From NCBI GenBank assembly GCA_030765645.1, contig JAVCCE010000015.1, forward strand, positions 1-64,000: a stretch of 64,000 nt of DNA, in the 5' to 3' direction. Position 1 is the stretch's first letter, and every line of letters starts with the position of its first letter. The notes beneath the pieces were generated by a model. That model made no database searches and was not told where the DNA came from. It worked only from the letters and a program-made list of their open reading frames with translations. Made by a program: the position numbers and the translations under genes. The DNA comes from Candidatus Hinthialibacter antarcticus. Lineage in GTDB: Bacteria > Hinthialibacterota > Hinthialibacteria > Hinthialibacterales > Hinthialibacteraceae. Positions 25,987-35,396 of this stretch are shown piece after piece.

Positions 25987-28899
25987 TTATACTGCGTCCA
26001 ATGTCCGCCGGACGGCTTTAAGCAGGTCATTGGGGCTGAACGGTTTCATTAACATTTCGGGAACGCGCCCCTCATATTCATCTATTGGCAAATCCTGATT
26101 TGCGTATCCAGTCATAAATAGGATTTTGGCGGCGGGGTATAACTTTCGCACCTGGCGCGCCACATCAAAGCCGCTGCCGTTCGGCATAACAATATCAGAC
26201 AAAACCAAGTCTACCGGGAAATCTAACATTCGGCAGAGTTCAACCGCCTCTTGGCTGCCACTCGCGGCGAATACTTTGTACCCACTCTCAGAGAGGATTC
26301 GACGGGTGAGTTCACGCACCGCCTTGGCGTCTTCCACCAGCAAAATGGTGGCGTTTCCGCTAACGACCGGCGACGCGGGCGTCTCAAAAACTTGCGGCGG
26401 CTTTTCGCCGGACGCAATGGGAAAGTACAGTTTAAAGACAGAACCCTGGCCCAAGTCGCTTATTACTTCCACGCCGCCTTTGGCTTGTTTCACGATGCCA
26501 TAAACCGTAGACAATCCCAAACCGGTTCCCTTGCCAAAATCTTTTGTTGTGAAGAAGGGCTCAAAAATTCGCTGTTGAACTTCCGGTGACATTCCGACGC
26601 CATTGTCGGTGACAGAGATACAAACATAGCCGCCATATTCACATCCCAATCGCTCAGATTGGTCCTGGTTCAACACAACATTTTGGGTTTCAATTAATAA
26701 CGTCCCGCCGTCCGGCATCGCGTCGCGGGCATTGATCGCCAGATTAACAAAAATTTGCTCAATTTGTCCGCGGTCAAATTCAATTTCAGAGACGCTGTTT
26801 TCTAAACTTGTAGTCACTTCGATGTAATCAGGAATCAAATGTTGGACCATTTTTTCAACATCAACAATGACTTCATTGATGTTGATGCGCTCTAAATTAA
26901 TTACCTGTTTGCGGCTAAACGCCAGCAACTGCTTGGTAATATTAGCGGCGCGTTCCGTCGCTTTGAAAATTTCGCCTAATTCTTTTCGGGTTTGCGAATC
27001 TTCATCAAGGCGCGACGCGGCCAAATCGCTATAGCCCTGAATGACCATCAATAAATTGTTGAAATCATGCGCAACGCCGCCGGCCAATTGTCCAACCGCT
27101 TCCATTCGTTGGGCATGTTGTAGTTGATCTTTGAGGCGCTCTTTTTCGCATTCCTCTTCTTTTTGCTGTGAGATGTCCGCCAGAATCGCCACAACGCCAA
27201 TGATCTCGCCCTCACTGTTAAACATTGGCGCCGTGCTCACCCGCACGTCAATCAGGGTTCCGTCTTTGCGCTTTCGTTTGGTTTCATGTTCGGTGTATGG
27301 ATCATCTACCAAGCGCTTAAAGAAATCCTCGAACTCATCTTCCATCCCGTCAGGAATAATTGGATAGGGTTGCCCGATGACCTCTTCAGATTTCCAACCG
27401 AAAATGGATTCGGCTTCTGAGTTCCATGTATTCACGCACCGGTCCCGGTCAACGGTAGCGATAGCCAGCGGAGACGCTTGAATCACATTTTCAAGCGTCT
27501 GGTTTAATTCACGCAATTTCTGTTCGGCGGCTTTGCGGTCGGTAATATCATCAAACAAAATCACAAAATGGTCGCGCTTGGGGCTGTAAGACACGACCGA
27601 AAACCAGCGCTCCATCTGTTCGTAGTAGCGTTCTTCGCACACCTCAACGCCGCTTAACGCCGACACTCCCAGCCGGTGGAACCAATCTTCTCTTCCGTCA
27701 TTCACCGAAAGAAATAACTCGGAGCCTTTTAAACCAATGAGGGTCGAGCGCGTCTGGCCCAGGCTGCGATGAAATGCAGGGTTTGCATGTAAGATCAAAA
27801 AGTCACACGCTTGCCCCACGTCATCATAAACAACTTTGCAATAGGCGACGCCCGCCTTCAAATGATTAAACAACAAGCGATAGCGTTCTTCAGACTCTTT
27901 TAGATACGCCTCTGTTTTTATACGGGAAGAGACATCGCGCACAACGGAAAAAACAAAGCGTTCTTCACCAAACAGATAAGAAGAGGAAACGACTTCCACA
28001 TCAATGGAGCCTCCCTTTTTCTGTTTTAATTGCGTTATGCAAAGGTCCTTGCCCGTTTTACGCGCCCGATCTAAATGGTTGACAAGAGTAAATTCTTTTT
28101 CCTTTTCGTGAATTGTGGTAAACAGAGCGTCAAGTAATTCATCCTCTGAATAGCCCAGCATCTGAGTGAAACTTGAATTCACGTTTTGGATACGGCCCTT
28201 TTCATCTAGCGTACAAAAACCATCAATTGCGCTCTGTTGAATTAAATGATTGTGTTGAACTTGTTCACGCAAATCATCCCGCAGATGAATCATATCGCTG
28301 ATATCGGTAATGAATCCCTCGAGAAACATCAATTCATCGTTTGGGGAATAAACCCCAACGCCGCGTTCCCACACCCATTTTATTTCTTGAAATTTTGCCA
28401 GAATTCGATAGGTCAGTTCAAACGGGCGTTTCTGGCGGGTCGCGTTTTGTATCTCGTCACCGACCATCTGCTGATCGTCGGGATGAATAAGTTCGCCATA
28501 CGACACGACCCGGTTGCTTAAAACTTCATCTGGGTTGTATCCCGTCAGCGCAGAGCAGCCTTCACTGCTATACATCATCGTCCATTGAGCATCAGGCTTG
28601 CATCGGTACGCAATTCCAGGCAGGTTGCCCAACAACGTCGCTAAGCGGCGTTCACTTTCGATGAGTTCGCGCTCCGTTTGCTCGCGCCTCCGAAGAACCA
28701 AAGAGAAGACATATCCCCCAAAAAGAAACACACCGCAAACAACAAGACGTACATAGAGTTCATGGGTTGGCACATGGAGAAGAAAAATATCGACAAATGA
28801 TCCCTCATAGAAAAACAGCGTATCCAACACTGCGTCAATGATCCAAAACGCAGCGCCGCACATGACTGAAAATAGAATAACTTTGGTTTCGCTTTTCAT
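25987..28899 (-). CDS. Membrane hybrid histidine kinase with four PAS domains and a receiver
   Basis: The order over 970 aa is: two membrane helices (about 6-28 and 48-70, with a short external loop), PAS1 (85-205), PAS2 (210-335), PAS3 (335-460), PAS4 (460-585), a HisKA domain with phosphoacceptor His in GGVAHDFNNLLMVIQGYS near 610, a HATPase_c domain (NARDAMPDGG, DNGVGMSP, GTGLGLSTVYGIVKQ), and a receiver domain (ILLVEDAKAVREL; acceptor Asp in LVLSDIVMPNGSG). It autophosphorylates and passes phosphate to its own receiver. No response regulator or DNA-binding partner lies beside it. The signal is unknown; PAS domains suggest an internal redox or small-molecule input. Upstream purE is divergent. 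Confidence 0.95.
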   Translation of the reverse strand: MKSETKVILFSVMCGAAFWIIDAVLDTLFFYEGSFVDIFLLHVPTHELYVRLVVCGVFLFGGYVFSLVLRRREQTERELIESERRLATLLGNLPGIAYRCKPDAQWTMMYSSEGCSALTGYNPDEVLSNRVVSYGELIHPDDQQMVGDEIQNATRQKRPFELTYRILAKFQEIKWVWERGVGVYSPNDELMFLEGFITDISDMIHLRDDLREQVQHNHLIQQSAIDGFCTLDEKGRIQNVNSSFTQMLGYSEDELLDALFTTIHEKEKEFTLVNHLDRARKTGKDLCITQLKQKKGGSIDVEVVSSSYLFGEERFVFSVVRDVSSRIKTEAYLKESEERYRLLFNHLKAGVAYCKVVYDDVGQACDFLILHANPAFHRSLGQTRSTLIGLKGSELFLSVNDGREDWFHRLGVSALSGVEVCEERYYEQMERWFSVVSYSPKRDHFVILFDDITDRKAAEQKLRELNQTLENVIQASPLAIATVDRDRCVNTWNSEAESIFGWKSEEVIGQPYPIIPDGMEDEFEDFFKRLVDDPYTEHETKRKRKDGTLIDVRVSTAPMFNSEGEIIGVVAILADISQQKEEECEKERLKDQLQHAQRMEAVGQLAGGVAHDFNNLLMVIQGYSDLAASRLDEDSQTRKELGEIFKATERAANITKQLLAFSRKQVINLERININEVIVDVEKMVQHLIPDYIEVTTSLENSVSEIEFDRGQIEQIFVNLAINARDAMPDGGTLLIETQNVVLNQDQSERLGCEYGGYVCISVTDNGVGMSPEVQQRIFEPFFTTKDFGKGTGLGLSTVYGIVKQAKGGVEVISDLGQGSVFKLYFPIASGEKPPQVFETPASPVVSGNATILLVEDAKAVRELTRRILSESGYKVFAASGSQEAVELCRMLDFPVDLVLSDIVMPNGSGFDVARQVRKLYPAAKILFMTGYANQDLPIDEYEGRVPEMLMKPFSPNDLLKAVRRTLDAV

Positions 28900-29174
28900 C
28901 TCATTTCGCGCAATACAAAAAAATTCTCAAATTTTCTTAAACAGGGATTTTTGAGAAAATGAATAGAGCCATATATTCAGTGTAATTTCTCACAATTTAT
29001 AAGCAACTTATATATTTATTATAAACATACAAAAAAATGACGCATATCGCAATGCCTAGAAATTAAGGCGTTCTAAAAGGCGTCGCACTCTCAATGCGCC
29101 GATTTCCTTCGCAGATAACGGGGTTCATGGTAAGGTGTATTCTTTGGCCTTTCAAAATCCATGGAGCAGAAGCA

Positions 29175-29684
29175 ATGGACGTAAACCAAACTCAGCCGCT
29201 TGTCGGCGTTATCATGGGCTCAAAATCTGACTGGGAAACCATGTCAAACGCTGAAGACGCCTTGAAAGCGCTTGGGGTTCCATACGAAGTCAAAGTCGTT
29301 TCAGCGCATCGTACGCCTGACCTGTTATTTGAATACGCCTCCACCGCTGAGTCGCGCGGCATCCAGGTCATTATCGCGGGCGCGGGCGGCGCGGCCCATT
29401 TGCCCGGCATGTGCGCCAGCAAGACAACGCTGCCGGTCTTGGGCGTTCCTGTGCAATCCCGCGCACTCAATGGGATGGACTCGCTGCTCTCGATCGCTCA
29501 AATGCCCGCCGGGGTCCCTGTGGGGACCTTCGCCATTGGCCGGGCGGGCGCGATCAACGCTGCGCTATTCGCCGCCTCGATTCTGGCGAACCAATACCCG
29601 GCGATTCGCGACGCGCTGAAATCATACCGGGCCAACCAGACCCAAACCGTTTTAGCGCATCCCGATCCGCGGGAGGAAATATGA
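29175..29684 (+). CDS. purE: N5-carboxyaminoimidazole ribonucleotide mutase
   Basis: This 169-aa enzyme converts N5-CAIR to CAIR in purine synthesis. Visible signatures are [43 protein letters not shown] and [20 protein letters not shown]. These fit the bacterial class I (PurK-dependent) type, as the adjoining purK confirms. I chose the ATG at 29175 because GGAG lies 8 nt upstream and the protein then has family length; an upstream start at 29094 only adds non-conserved residues. The stop overlaps the purK start as ATGA. Confidence 0.97.
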   Translation: MDVNQTQPLVGVIMGSKSDWETMSNAEDALKALGVPYEVKVVSAHRTPDLLFEYASTAESRGIQVIIAGAGGAAHLPGMCASKTTLPVLGVPVQSRALNGMDSLLSIAQMPAGVPVGTFAIGRAGAINAALFAASILANQYPAIRDALKSYRANQTQTVLAHPDPREEI

Positions 29685-30802
29685 TTGTCGGAATTCTCGC
29701 GGCGGGACAACTGGGGCGGATGATCGCTCTGGCTGGATATCCGCTCGGTCTACAGTTCCGGTTTTTAGAACCGAAGGCGGAAGCGCCTGCGGCGCGGCTG
29801 GGCGAGTCAATCCAGGCGCCGTATGACGATATGGACGCGCTCGCGAAATTTGCGGAAGGGCTTTCGGTCGCGACGTATGAATTTGAAAACGTCCCGGCGG
29901 AAGCCGCCGAATTTTTGACCGACCATGTTCCGTTTTACCCGCCGTCGTCGGTCTTGGGCGCCTCACAAGACCGGCTCGAAGAAAAATTCCTGTTTCAGAA
30001 ATTGGGAATTTCGACTCCACCCTTTCTCGCGGTTGATTCAAAAGACGATTTGCAAGAAGCAGTCAAAACCATTGGCGTCCCCGGCGTATTAAAAACCCGG
30101 CGTATGGGCTACGACGGAAAAGGCCAATGGGTGATTCGCGATCCCAAAGACGCAGGCCCCGCCTGGGAGCAAGCAACGGGCGCCGCTTTAATTTATGAGG
30201 CGTTTGTGCCCTTTGAACGCGAAACCTCGATTGTCGCCGCCCGCAATCGCAGCGGCGAAACGGTATTTTATCCTCTGGTTGAGAACCATCACCGCGAAGG
30301 CATCCTGCGCGTCACCCGCGCCCCGGCGCCCAATATAACCGACGAATTACAAGCCGAAGCGGAGCGTTGCGCTCAACTCATCATGGACGCGTTTGAATAC
30401 GCAGGCGTGTTGACGATTGAGTTTTTTCAACATGAAGGAAAATTACTCGCAAACGAAATGGCCGCCCGGGTCCACAATTCCGGTCACTGGACCATCGACG
30501 GCGCCGTGACCAGCCAATTTGAAAACCATTTGCGCGGCATTCTAAACATGCCCTTGGGCGAGACGACGCCGATCGGGCATTCCATCATGCTCAATTTGAT
30601 TGGCAGCGCCCCCCCGCGCGAAGCGGTGCTGGCCGTCCCTGGCGCGCATTTGCATCTATACGACAAAGCGCCGCGCCCGGGCCGAAAGATTGGTCACATC
30701 ACCCTGTGTGATGAAAACCCGCATACTCTCGAACAACGCGCCGCCGCGCTGCAGCCGTTCGTCGAAGGCTCCGTCTGCAAATCCACTTCTGTCCACGCAT
30801 AA
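29681..30802 (+). CDS. purK: N5-carboxyaminoimidazole ribonucleotide synthase
   Basis: The 373-aa ATP-grasp enzyme makes N5-CAIR from AIR, ATP and bicarbonate. Family phrases include [69 protein letters not shown] and [17 protein letters not shown]. The ATG at 29681 overlaps the purE stop by 4 bases and has GGGAGG upstream; the longer open frame that begins inside purE is not used. The pair forms a two-gene purine operon ended by a strong terminator. No other pur genes are nearby. Confidence 0.97.
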   Translation: MIVGILAAGQLGRMIALAGYPLGLQFRFLEPKAEAPAARLGESIQAPYDDMDALAKFAEGLSVATYEFENVPAEAAEFLTDHVPFYPPSSVLGASQDRLEEKFLFQKLGISTPPFLAVDSKDDLQEAVKTIGVPGVLKTRRMGYDGKGQWVIRDPKDAGPAWEQATGAALIYEAFVPFERETSIVAARNRSGETVFYPLVENHHREGILRVTRAPAPNITDELQAEAERCAQLIMDAFEYAGVLTIEFFQHEGKLLANEMAARVHNSGHWTIDGAVTSQFENHLRGILNMPLGETTPIGHSIMLNLIGSAPPREAVLAVPGAHLHLYDKAPRPGRKIGHITLCDENPHTLEQRAAALQPFVEGSVCKSTSVHA

Positions 30803-30830
30803 AAAAAGGGCGGCAAGCGCCGCCCTTTCT
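30801..30830. terminator. Bidirectional rho-independent terminator
   Basis: AGGGCGGC / GCCGCCCT with loop AAGC is flanked by an A-run and a T-run, between the convergent purK and the secreted-repeat gene at 30859. Confidence 0.9.
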
Positions 30831-30858
30831 CATTCATACTTTATCCATACGTCTCTGA

Positions 30859-32919
30859 TTAATACATGCTCCAATGACTGACGTCCGAACCAGCGGAGTT
30901 CAACGTCGCGCCCAGAACATAAACCGTTGCGTCTTCATTCGGCGTAATGGCAGGCAGTTGAATCTCTGACAGCGCCTTGCTTGCATTCAACGCAAAACGA
31001 CGATAGTTTAAACCAGCGTTGATGTTCGCAGGAACACCCGCAGTGGATTTTAAACCATCGAAGACATTGCTGTCTGACTGAATATCAATCTCGCCGCTGT
31101 AAGCCGCCATCCAGAAAATACCGGGGCCCCAACCGTCGCCGCTGCTGGCGTCTGTAAAGCGCACAAACACTTCTTTGCCCGGATTATTCGCCAAGGCCGA
31201 AGTCAAATCGATGGTGTAATAGGCTTTGTTGTATTCATTGTGAATATCTTCGCCAAACATTTCCATCGCATCGAGAACCGTTTCAAATTCCGCGTCGCCG
31301 CTGTTTTCTTGATTCACGATGGAGATGCCGTACAAGTCTGCGCCCCAACCGTCAGCGGGTTGACCGTCGCTGAAGCGAAGGTAGATGACGTTTTCCGCAT
31401 TACCTGACAGATAGGAAGCCAGGTTATAGGAATAAACAGCCAAGTTGCTATTATCGCGGGGTTCTTCGCCGGTATCGCCAACCCAGTCTTGCGCAATGTC
31501 AAAGTTCTCATCCGCGCCTGCGATTTCAACGATAAACTGGTTGCCGACATTCACGAGAGCATAGGCGGCAGTTAAATCATTCGCTAAATCAAAGCGGTAG
31601 GTCATCGAAGCGCCGCCATCAGCGAAGCGATGGTTACCGCTCAAGTTTGCGCTATTCTCGAACAAGAAATCATTTTCTTGCGGCGAACCGGGCGTAACTT
31701 GTTCATAGCGAATCTGGTCTGTCGGGCCTGACAAGCCAACGATAAAGTTGTTTGCCATATCGACCGTGACTTTGGCTTCATTAACGTCATCGGCAAAATC
31801 AAAATGGTAGGTCAAAAACCCGTTGCCGTCGGCAAAGCGGTGACCGCGGCTCGATGGGCCGGAAGCGCTGTTGTCATACAAATACTCCGCTTCGGTTTCG
31901 TTGCCGTCGGTTTGAAATTGCGCATAGATTTCTGAATCGCCAACCGGGGCAACTTCTACCATAAAGGTTTCTTCAAACTCCTGAACGTCGCCGGTGAATA
32001 TCTGCAGATTGCGAACATACGGCCCCCATCCATCCGCCGGAGTGGCGTCAGTGAAGAGCACAAAAATCTCCTGCGTTCCTTCTGCGAGAAATTGAGTCAG
32101 ATCAAATTCGTAGAACTTCAAATTCCCCAATGCGCGATGCTCGAAGCCGTCATAGATATCCATCGAATTCGCGATGATGGTATACCCCTCCGTGGTTGAG
32201 GCTTCAGGGTCCATGTAAGAAGTTGCAATTGAGATTTCAAAATTATTGCCGACCGTAACGCCGAGTTTCGCCGATTGGAGATCAGCGGCGACGTCAAAGA
32301 CATAAAGAGCGAATCCTGTCCCGTCAATAAAACGGGCGGAGCCATCGCTGTTTGAGCCGCGGTCTTGCAGCATGAACAATACCTCATCATCCGAAAGCGT
32401 ATCAAACTGTTCGATCACTTCAACGGCGCTGTCATCGGTGTATGAAAGAAAGACGTTGTCATACGCCGACGGTGAGGTTTGCCATCCCGCGACAGGCGCA
32501 AAGCGCTGGGTTTCCGTCGTTCCGTCCGCATAGATAAAATTAATCATGCTGAATGGATTGCCGTAACTCCCTGGCGCAGACAAGTAAGCCAAGTCGATGG
32601 AAGAAAACAGGCCGTCTTCAACATCCAAAACCTGTCCGTTTACCGTCATCGCGTCCAAGGCTTCCGTCAGCAACGGAGCGAACATAAAAGATGTGCGCCC
32701 ATCCATTGTCGTCGTTGCTTGACCGTCCAAGTAACTTCCCGGCAATGAGCCTTCATAGAGCGAGCCGTCTTCTTCATCTAAAAAGGGCGTTAAAGAACTG
32801 CCCAAGACGCTGGTGACAACCTCTGCGTCGAGCGACTGGCTTAAATCCAGGTACTGGGGTTGAGAGACGGCGGGTAACGTAAGCACTGCAATGAAAATAA
32901 GATACAACAGTGATCGCAT
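30859..32919 (-). CDS. Large secreted protein with internal repeats and W-S-M-Y end
   Basis: The 686-aa protein has a signal peptide (MRSLLYLIFIAVLTLPAVS). It has two alternating repeat types, each seen three times. One is a strand block such as HRFADGNGFLTYHFDFADD followed by A-x-V-x-V-x-x-x-N-x-F-x-V. The other is an F-T-D-A-x-x-x-D-G-W-G-P block (FTDATPADGWGPYVRNLQI; RFSDGQPADGWGADLYGISI; RFTDASSGDGWGPGIFWMAA). This points to tandem beta-sandwich modules, possibly carbohydrate-binding. I recognise no named domain. The C-terminus SAGSDVSHWSMY shares the ending motif of two other secreted proteins here. GGAGG lies 7 nt before the ATG. Convergent with purK. Confidence 0.78.
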   Translation of the reverse strand: MRSLLYLIFIAVLTLPAVSQPQYLDLSQSLDAEVVTSVLGSSLTPFLDEEDGSLYEGSLPGSYLDGQATTTMDGRTSFMFAPLLTEALDAMTVNGQVLDVEDGLFSSIDLAYLSAPGSYGNPFSMINFIYADGTTETQRFAPVAGWQTSPSAYDNVFLSYTDDSAVEVIEQFDTLSDDEVLFMLQDRGSNSDGSARFIDGTGFALYVFDVAADLQSAKLGVTVGNNFEISIATSYMDPEASTTEGYTIIANSMDIYDGFEHRALGNLKFYEFDLTQFLAEGTQEIFVLFTDATPADGWGPYVRNLQIFTGDVQEFEETFMVEVAPVGDSEIYAQFQTDGNETEAEYLYDNSASGPSSRGHRFADGNGFLTYHFDFADDVNEAKVTVDMANNFIVGLSGPTDQIRYEQVTPGSPQENDFLFENSANLSGNHRFADGGASMTYRFDLANDLTAAYALVNVGNQFIVEIAGADENFDIAQDWVGDTGEEPRDNSNLAVYSYNLASYLSGNAENVIYLRFSDGQPADGWGADLYGISIVNQENSGDAEFETVLDAMEMFGEDIHNEYNKAYYTIDLTSALANNPGKEVFVRFTDASSGDGWGPGIFWMAAYSGEIDIQSDSNVFDGLKSTAGVPANINAGLNYRRFALNASKALSEIQLPAITPNEDATVYVLGATLNSAGSDVSHWSMY

Positions 32920-33100
32920 GTCAAATCCTCCGGTGAATAGAATATATGCTCAATTTAAAGATAGCACAAAATAGTGGAATCATCAAATGTTCTATCAAAT
33001 ATTTATTAAGTAGTTCTAAATAAAGAAAATAATGCTACATCCGGTAAGTGAATACCTACTATTGTTGGATGACCATCATTTTGATTCTGAAAACCAGTTC

Positions 33101-33180
33101 CGGCATGGGTGCGACTCTGGGAGCGCCTGTGCGTAAGCCTGAAAGCCCGCACTGAAGCGAGCAGAGTTGTACCCATGCCA
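33101..33180 (+). repeat. Family-B long-hairpin repeat, complete copy
   Basis: The outer arms GGCATGGGTGCGACTCTG and CAGAGTTGTACCCATGCC pair at 16 of 18 positions. Compared with the 10179 copy, both arms carry matching changes (CATGGG/CCCATG instead of GCGGG/CCCGC). It is the main recognisable content of the 344-bp gap 32920-33263; the rest is AT-rich with no gene. Confidence 0.85.
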
Positions 33181-33263
33181 CATGTAGCGAAATCTCAATT
33201 CAATTTATTAAAATAAAATATCCAATTTACGGAAGAACCCTATTTAAACATATCAGTTCACGT

Positions 33264-34877
33264 TCAACTTCGACCTCTTCCACCGGATACGTTCTGCAAA
33301 TAAACAGCCGTCGGGCGGATCGAGACGGACGCGGTAACGCACCCATCATTCGGGTCCATTAAGTCGCCTAGCGCGTCGCGGCTTTTGTAGAACGCGCCCG
33401 TGGTTGGCGCCTTGCCGCCGCCGTCGATCAAGATGCGAAAGGTTGTCTTCGTTGTTGGTTTGATCGCGCGAAATGGAATTACAGCGCATACGCCGCCCCC
33501 CCGCACCGCCGATCGCGACGAACGCTTGCGCAAATCAATGATTCCCTTGCCAGCGTCGATTTCATGGTGCGTCGTGAAATCAAACGGCAACACGGGAGAT
33601 TCAATCGCGCCAGACGCCAAAACGGCGCGGCTGTCCATCGCCTGCATGACGTTGGGATTATAAAGCAAAAACAAATTGATTTCGTCGATGCTGCGTTGGT
33701 CAGGGTTCAATAGCGTAACAATCAAATTAAAGGTATCGCCTGTTTCAATTTCATTGTCTTCAAGATGCAATAGCAGTTGAGCGGGCTGCTTACCGGATTC
33801 ATCCAACGGCGCCGCGTCGAGCGAAGAGGTAATCAGGTTGGATCGGGCAAAATCCTGATTGGGGTCTAACACCTGAAAATGCAACGGCACAACGCCGTCC
33901 ATCAAATTTTCGCTGGAACCAAGCCAATCCCGCCCTTTTACAATCAAATGCGTTGAGAGTTGAGCGTTCCCATCGCCCCTTGGCTCGAATCCAAAGCGGA
34001 TCGACGATTCATCGCTTGGACGCAGCGGGACAAACATGAACGACGCGACAAAATACGAACCGCTTTTGGTAAATGTTTGCGCTGAGGTTTGAAATTGAAT
34101 TTCACCCAGCAGCGGGTTGATCTGGTTGGCGACAATGCGCCCGGCGTCCGCTGCGTCAGAAAAAAGGGCGTTGGGTAAATCATTAGACGACCCCGACGCC
34201 TGTTCTTGCTGCGGCAAAAGATATTGCGCCGCATTCGCCGCCGCCCATTGCCCGTCTTCTAATCGGCCCTGCACCGGCATTAACACATCCGGGTCATAGC
34301 GCAATTGAAACGCCAGCGAATCAAATTCATCGGCCTCAGGCATCGACAGTTTTACATCCACCGTAAACGGTTCACCGAGATTCATCATGCTTGACTTGGA
34401 CACTAAATACAACACATTGACGGGCCGCACGTTCACCATGCCGGGCGCCGCCTGCTTAGAGGGCTCTTTCCCGCCTGAAGCGCCGCCTAAGATCGAAATC
34501 GTGGAACTTCCACCGCCCGCGCCGCCGCCAGTTGGCGCACCGCCTGCTTGAGACGGACGCGGAGCGCTGCGTTGGTTTCCACGCGAGGTTGAGTTGCCTC
34601 CGCTCAGGCTTTCGTCTTGGCTGCCGCGAGACGAACGGCGGCTCGAGCGCCGTCGGTTGTCGCTGGACTGGCTGCTTTGTTGATTATTGAAAGGTGAACT
34701 CGAATTGCCCAAGGAAGACGAATTATTCTGACTATTTTGATTATTGGAATAGTTCGAATTGTTGTTTCCATAAAACGAATTGGCGTCTTGTTGAGCATGG
34801 GCGCCGCCCGAAATTACACAAGCGGCAATGGCGAATAAAGATGAATAGCACAATACAGATAGAAATGATTTCAACAT
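33264..34877 (-). CDS. Secreted protein with two cohesin-like domains and a low-complexity N-terminus
   Basis: From the ATG at 34877 (GAGGACATT upstream) the protein is 537 aa with a signal peptide (MLKSFLSVLCYSSLFAIAAC). Next comes an Asn/Ser/Gln-rich stretch, then Arg/Ser-rich (RRRSSRRSSRGSQ) and Gly-rich linkers. Two cohesin-like sandwiches follow, at about 165-335 (LGEPFTVDVKLSMPEADEFD; LAFQLRYDPDVLMP) and 360-525 (EIETGDTFNLIVTLLNPDQR; INLFLLYNPNVMQAMD). Cohesins bind dockerins in enzyme assemblies, but similar folds also occur in surface proteins without dockerins. It is transcribed away from the T2SS operon, whose first gene starts about 520 bp away. Longer frames to 34982 lack a signal peptide and are rejected. 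Confidence 0.75.
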   Translation of the reverse strand: MLKSFLSVLCYSSLFAIAACVISGGAHAQQDANSFYGNNNSNYSNNQNSQNNSSSLGNSSSPFNNQQSSQSSDNRRRSSRRSSRGSQDESLSGGNSTSRGNQRSAPRPSQAGGAPTGGGAGGGSSTISILGGASGGKEPSKQAAPGMVNVRPVNVLYLVSKSSMMNLGEPFTVDVKLSMPEADEFDSLAFQLRYDPDVLMPVQGRLEDGQWAAANAAQYLLPQQEQASGSSNDLPNALFSDAADAGRIVANQINPLLGEIQFQTSAQTFTKSGSYFVASFMFVPLRPSDESSIRFGFEPRGDGNAQLSTHLIVKGRDWLGSSENLMDGVVPLHFQVLDPNQDFARSNLITSSLDAAPLDESGKQPAQLLLHLEDNEIETGDTFNLIVTLLNPDQRSIDEINLFLLYNPNVMQAMDSRAVLASGAIESPVLPFDFTTHHEIDAGKGIIDLRKRSSRSAVRGGGVCAVIPFRAIKPTTKTTFRILIDGGGKAPTTGAFYKSRDALGDLMDPNDGCVTASVSIRPTAVYLQNVSGGRGRS

Positions 34878-35037
34878 AATGTCCTCAATCAAAAAAATAA
34901 CGTCTGTTACCCCTGTTAACGATTGAGTACTCCATTTAATGAGAAAAATATTTTGGTTCATCCGGTAATTGAGGATCAACATTGATGGATGGCTAGGAAA
35001 ACGTAGTCCGGCCTATCAAAAATTGACAAACCAATTC

Positions 35038-35118
35038 AGGCATGGGTGCAACTCTGGGAGCGCCTGTGCATAAGGGCCTGATAGCCCGCACTGAAGCGAG
35101 CAAAGTTGCGCCCATGCC
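35038..35118 (+). repeat. Family-B long-hairpin repeat, complete copy
   Basis: The outer arms GGCATGGGTGCAACTCTG and CAAAGTTGCGCCCATGCC pair at 16 of 18 positions. The core GAGCGCCTGTGCATAAGGGC...AGCCCGCACTGAAGCGAG matches the other copies. It lies in the 519-bp gap between the cohesin-like gene and the T2SS operon. The rest of that gap (35119-35396) must hold the T2SS promoter, but I see no convincing -35/-10 pair. Confidence 0.85.
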
Positions 35119-35396
35119 ACATGCACTGAAATCTCAATTGAATTTGTAAAAAAGTATCCCGTTTTCGGAAGAACCAATATTTTTACCGGGCATTTACTCT
35201 CAACCAACAATCAACGACGCGCATAAAACACGCCAGCGCTTTGCTGTCTTCATCTTTGAAAATAATTGGCTTACCGCTCAATAAATCTCAATCCGCCCCG
35301 TTTAATTTCATACAAGGCTGGATACACCCGGTCCGTCTGGCCGTCGAGCCAGACATTTGAACGAAAATTCATCTCCAATCGGAAAGGGAGACCTCC

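Noticed and set aside
35016..35210. 64-aa minus-strand frame before gspE
   Set aside because: It spans a family-B repeat; composition is repeat-derived.
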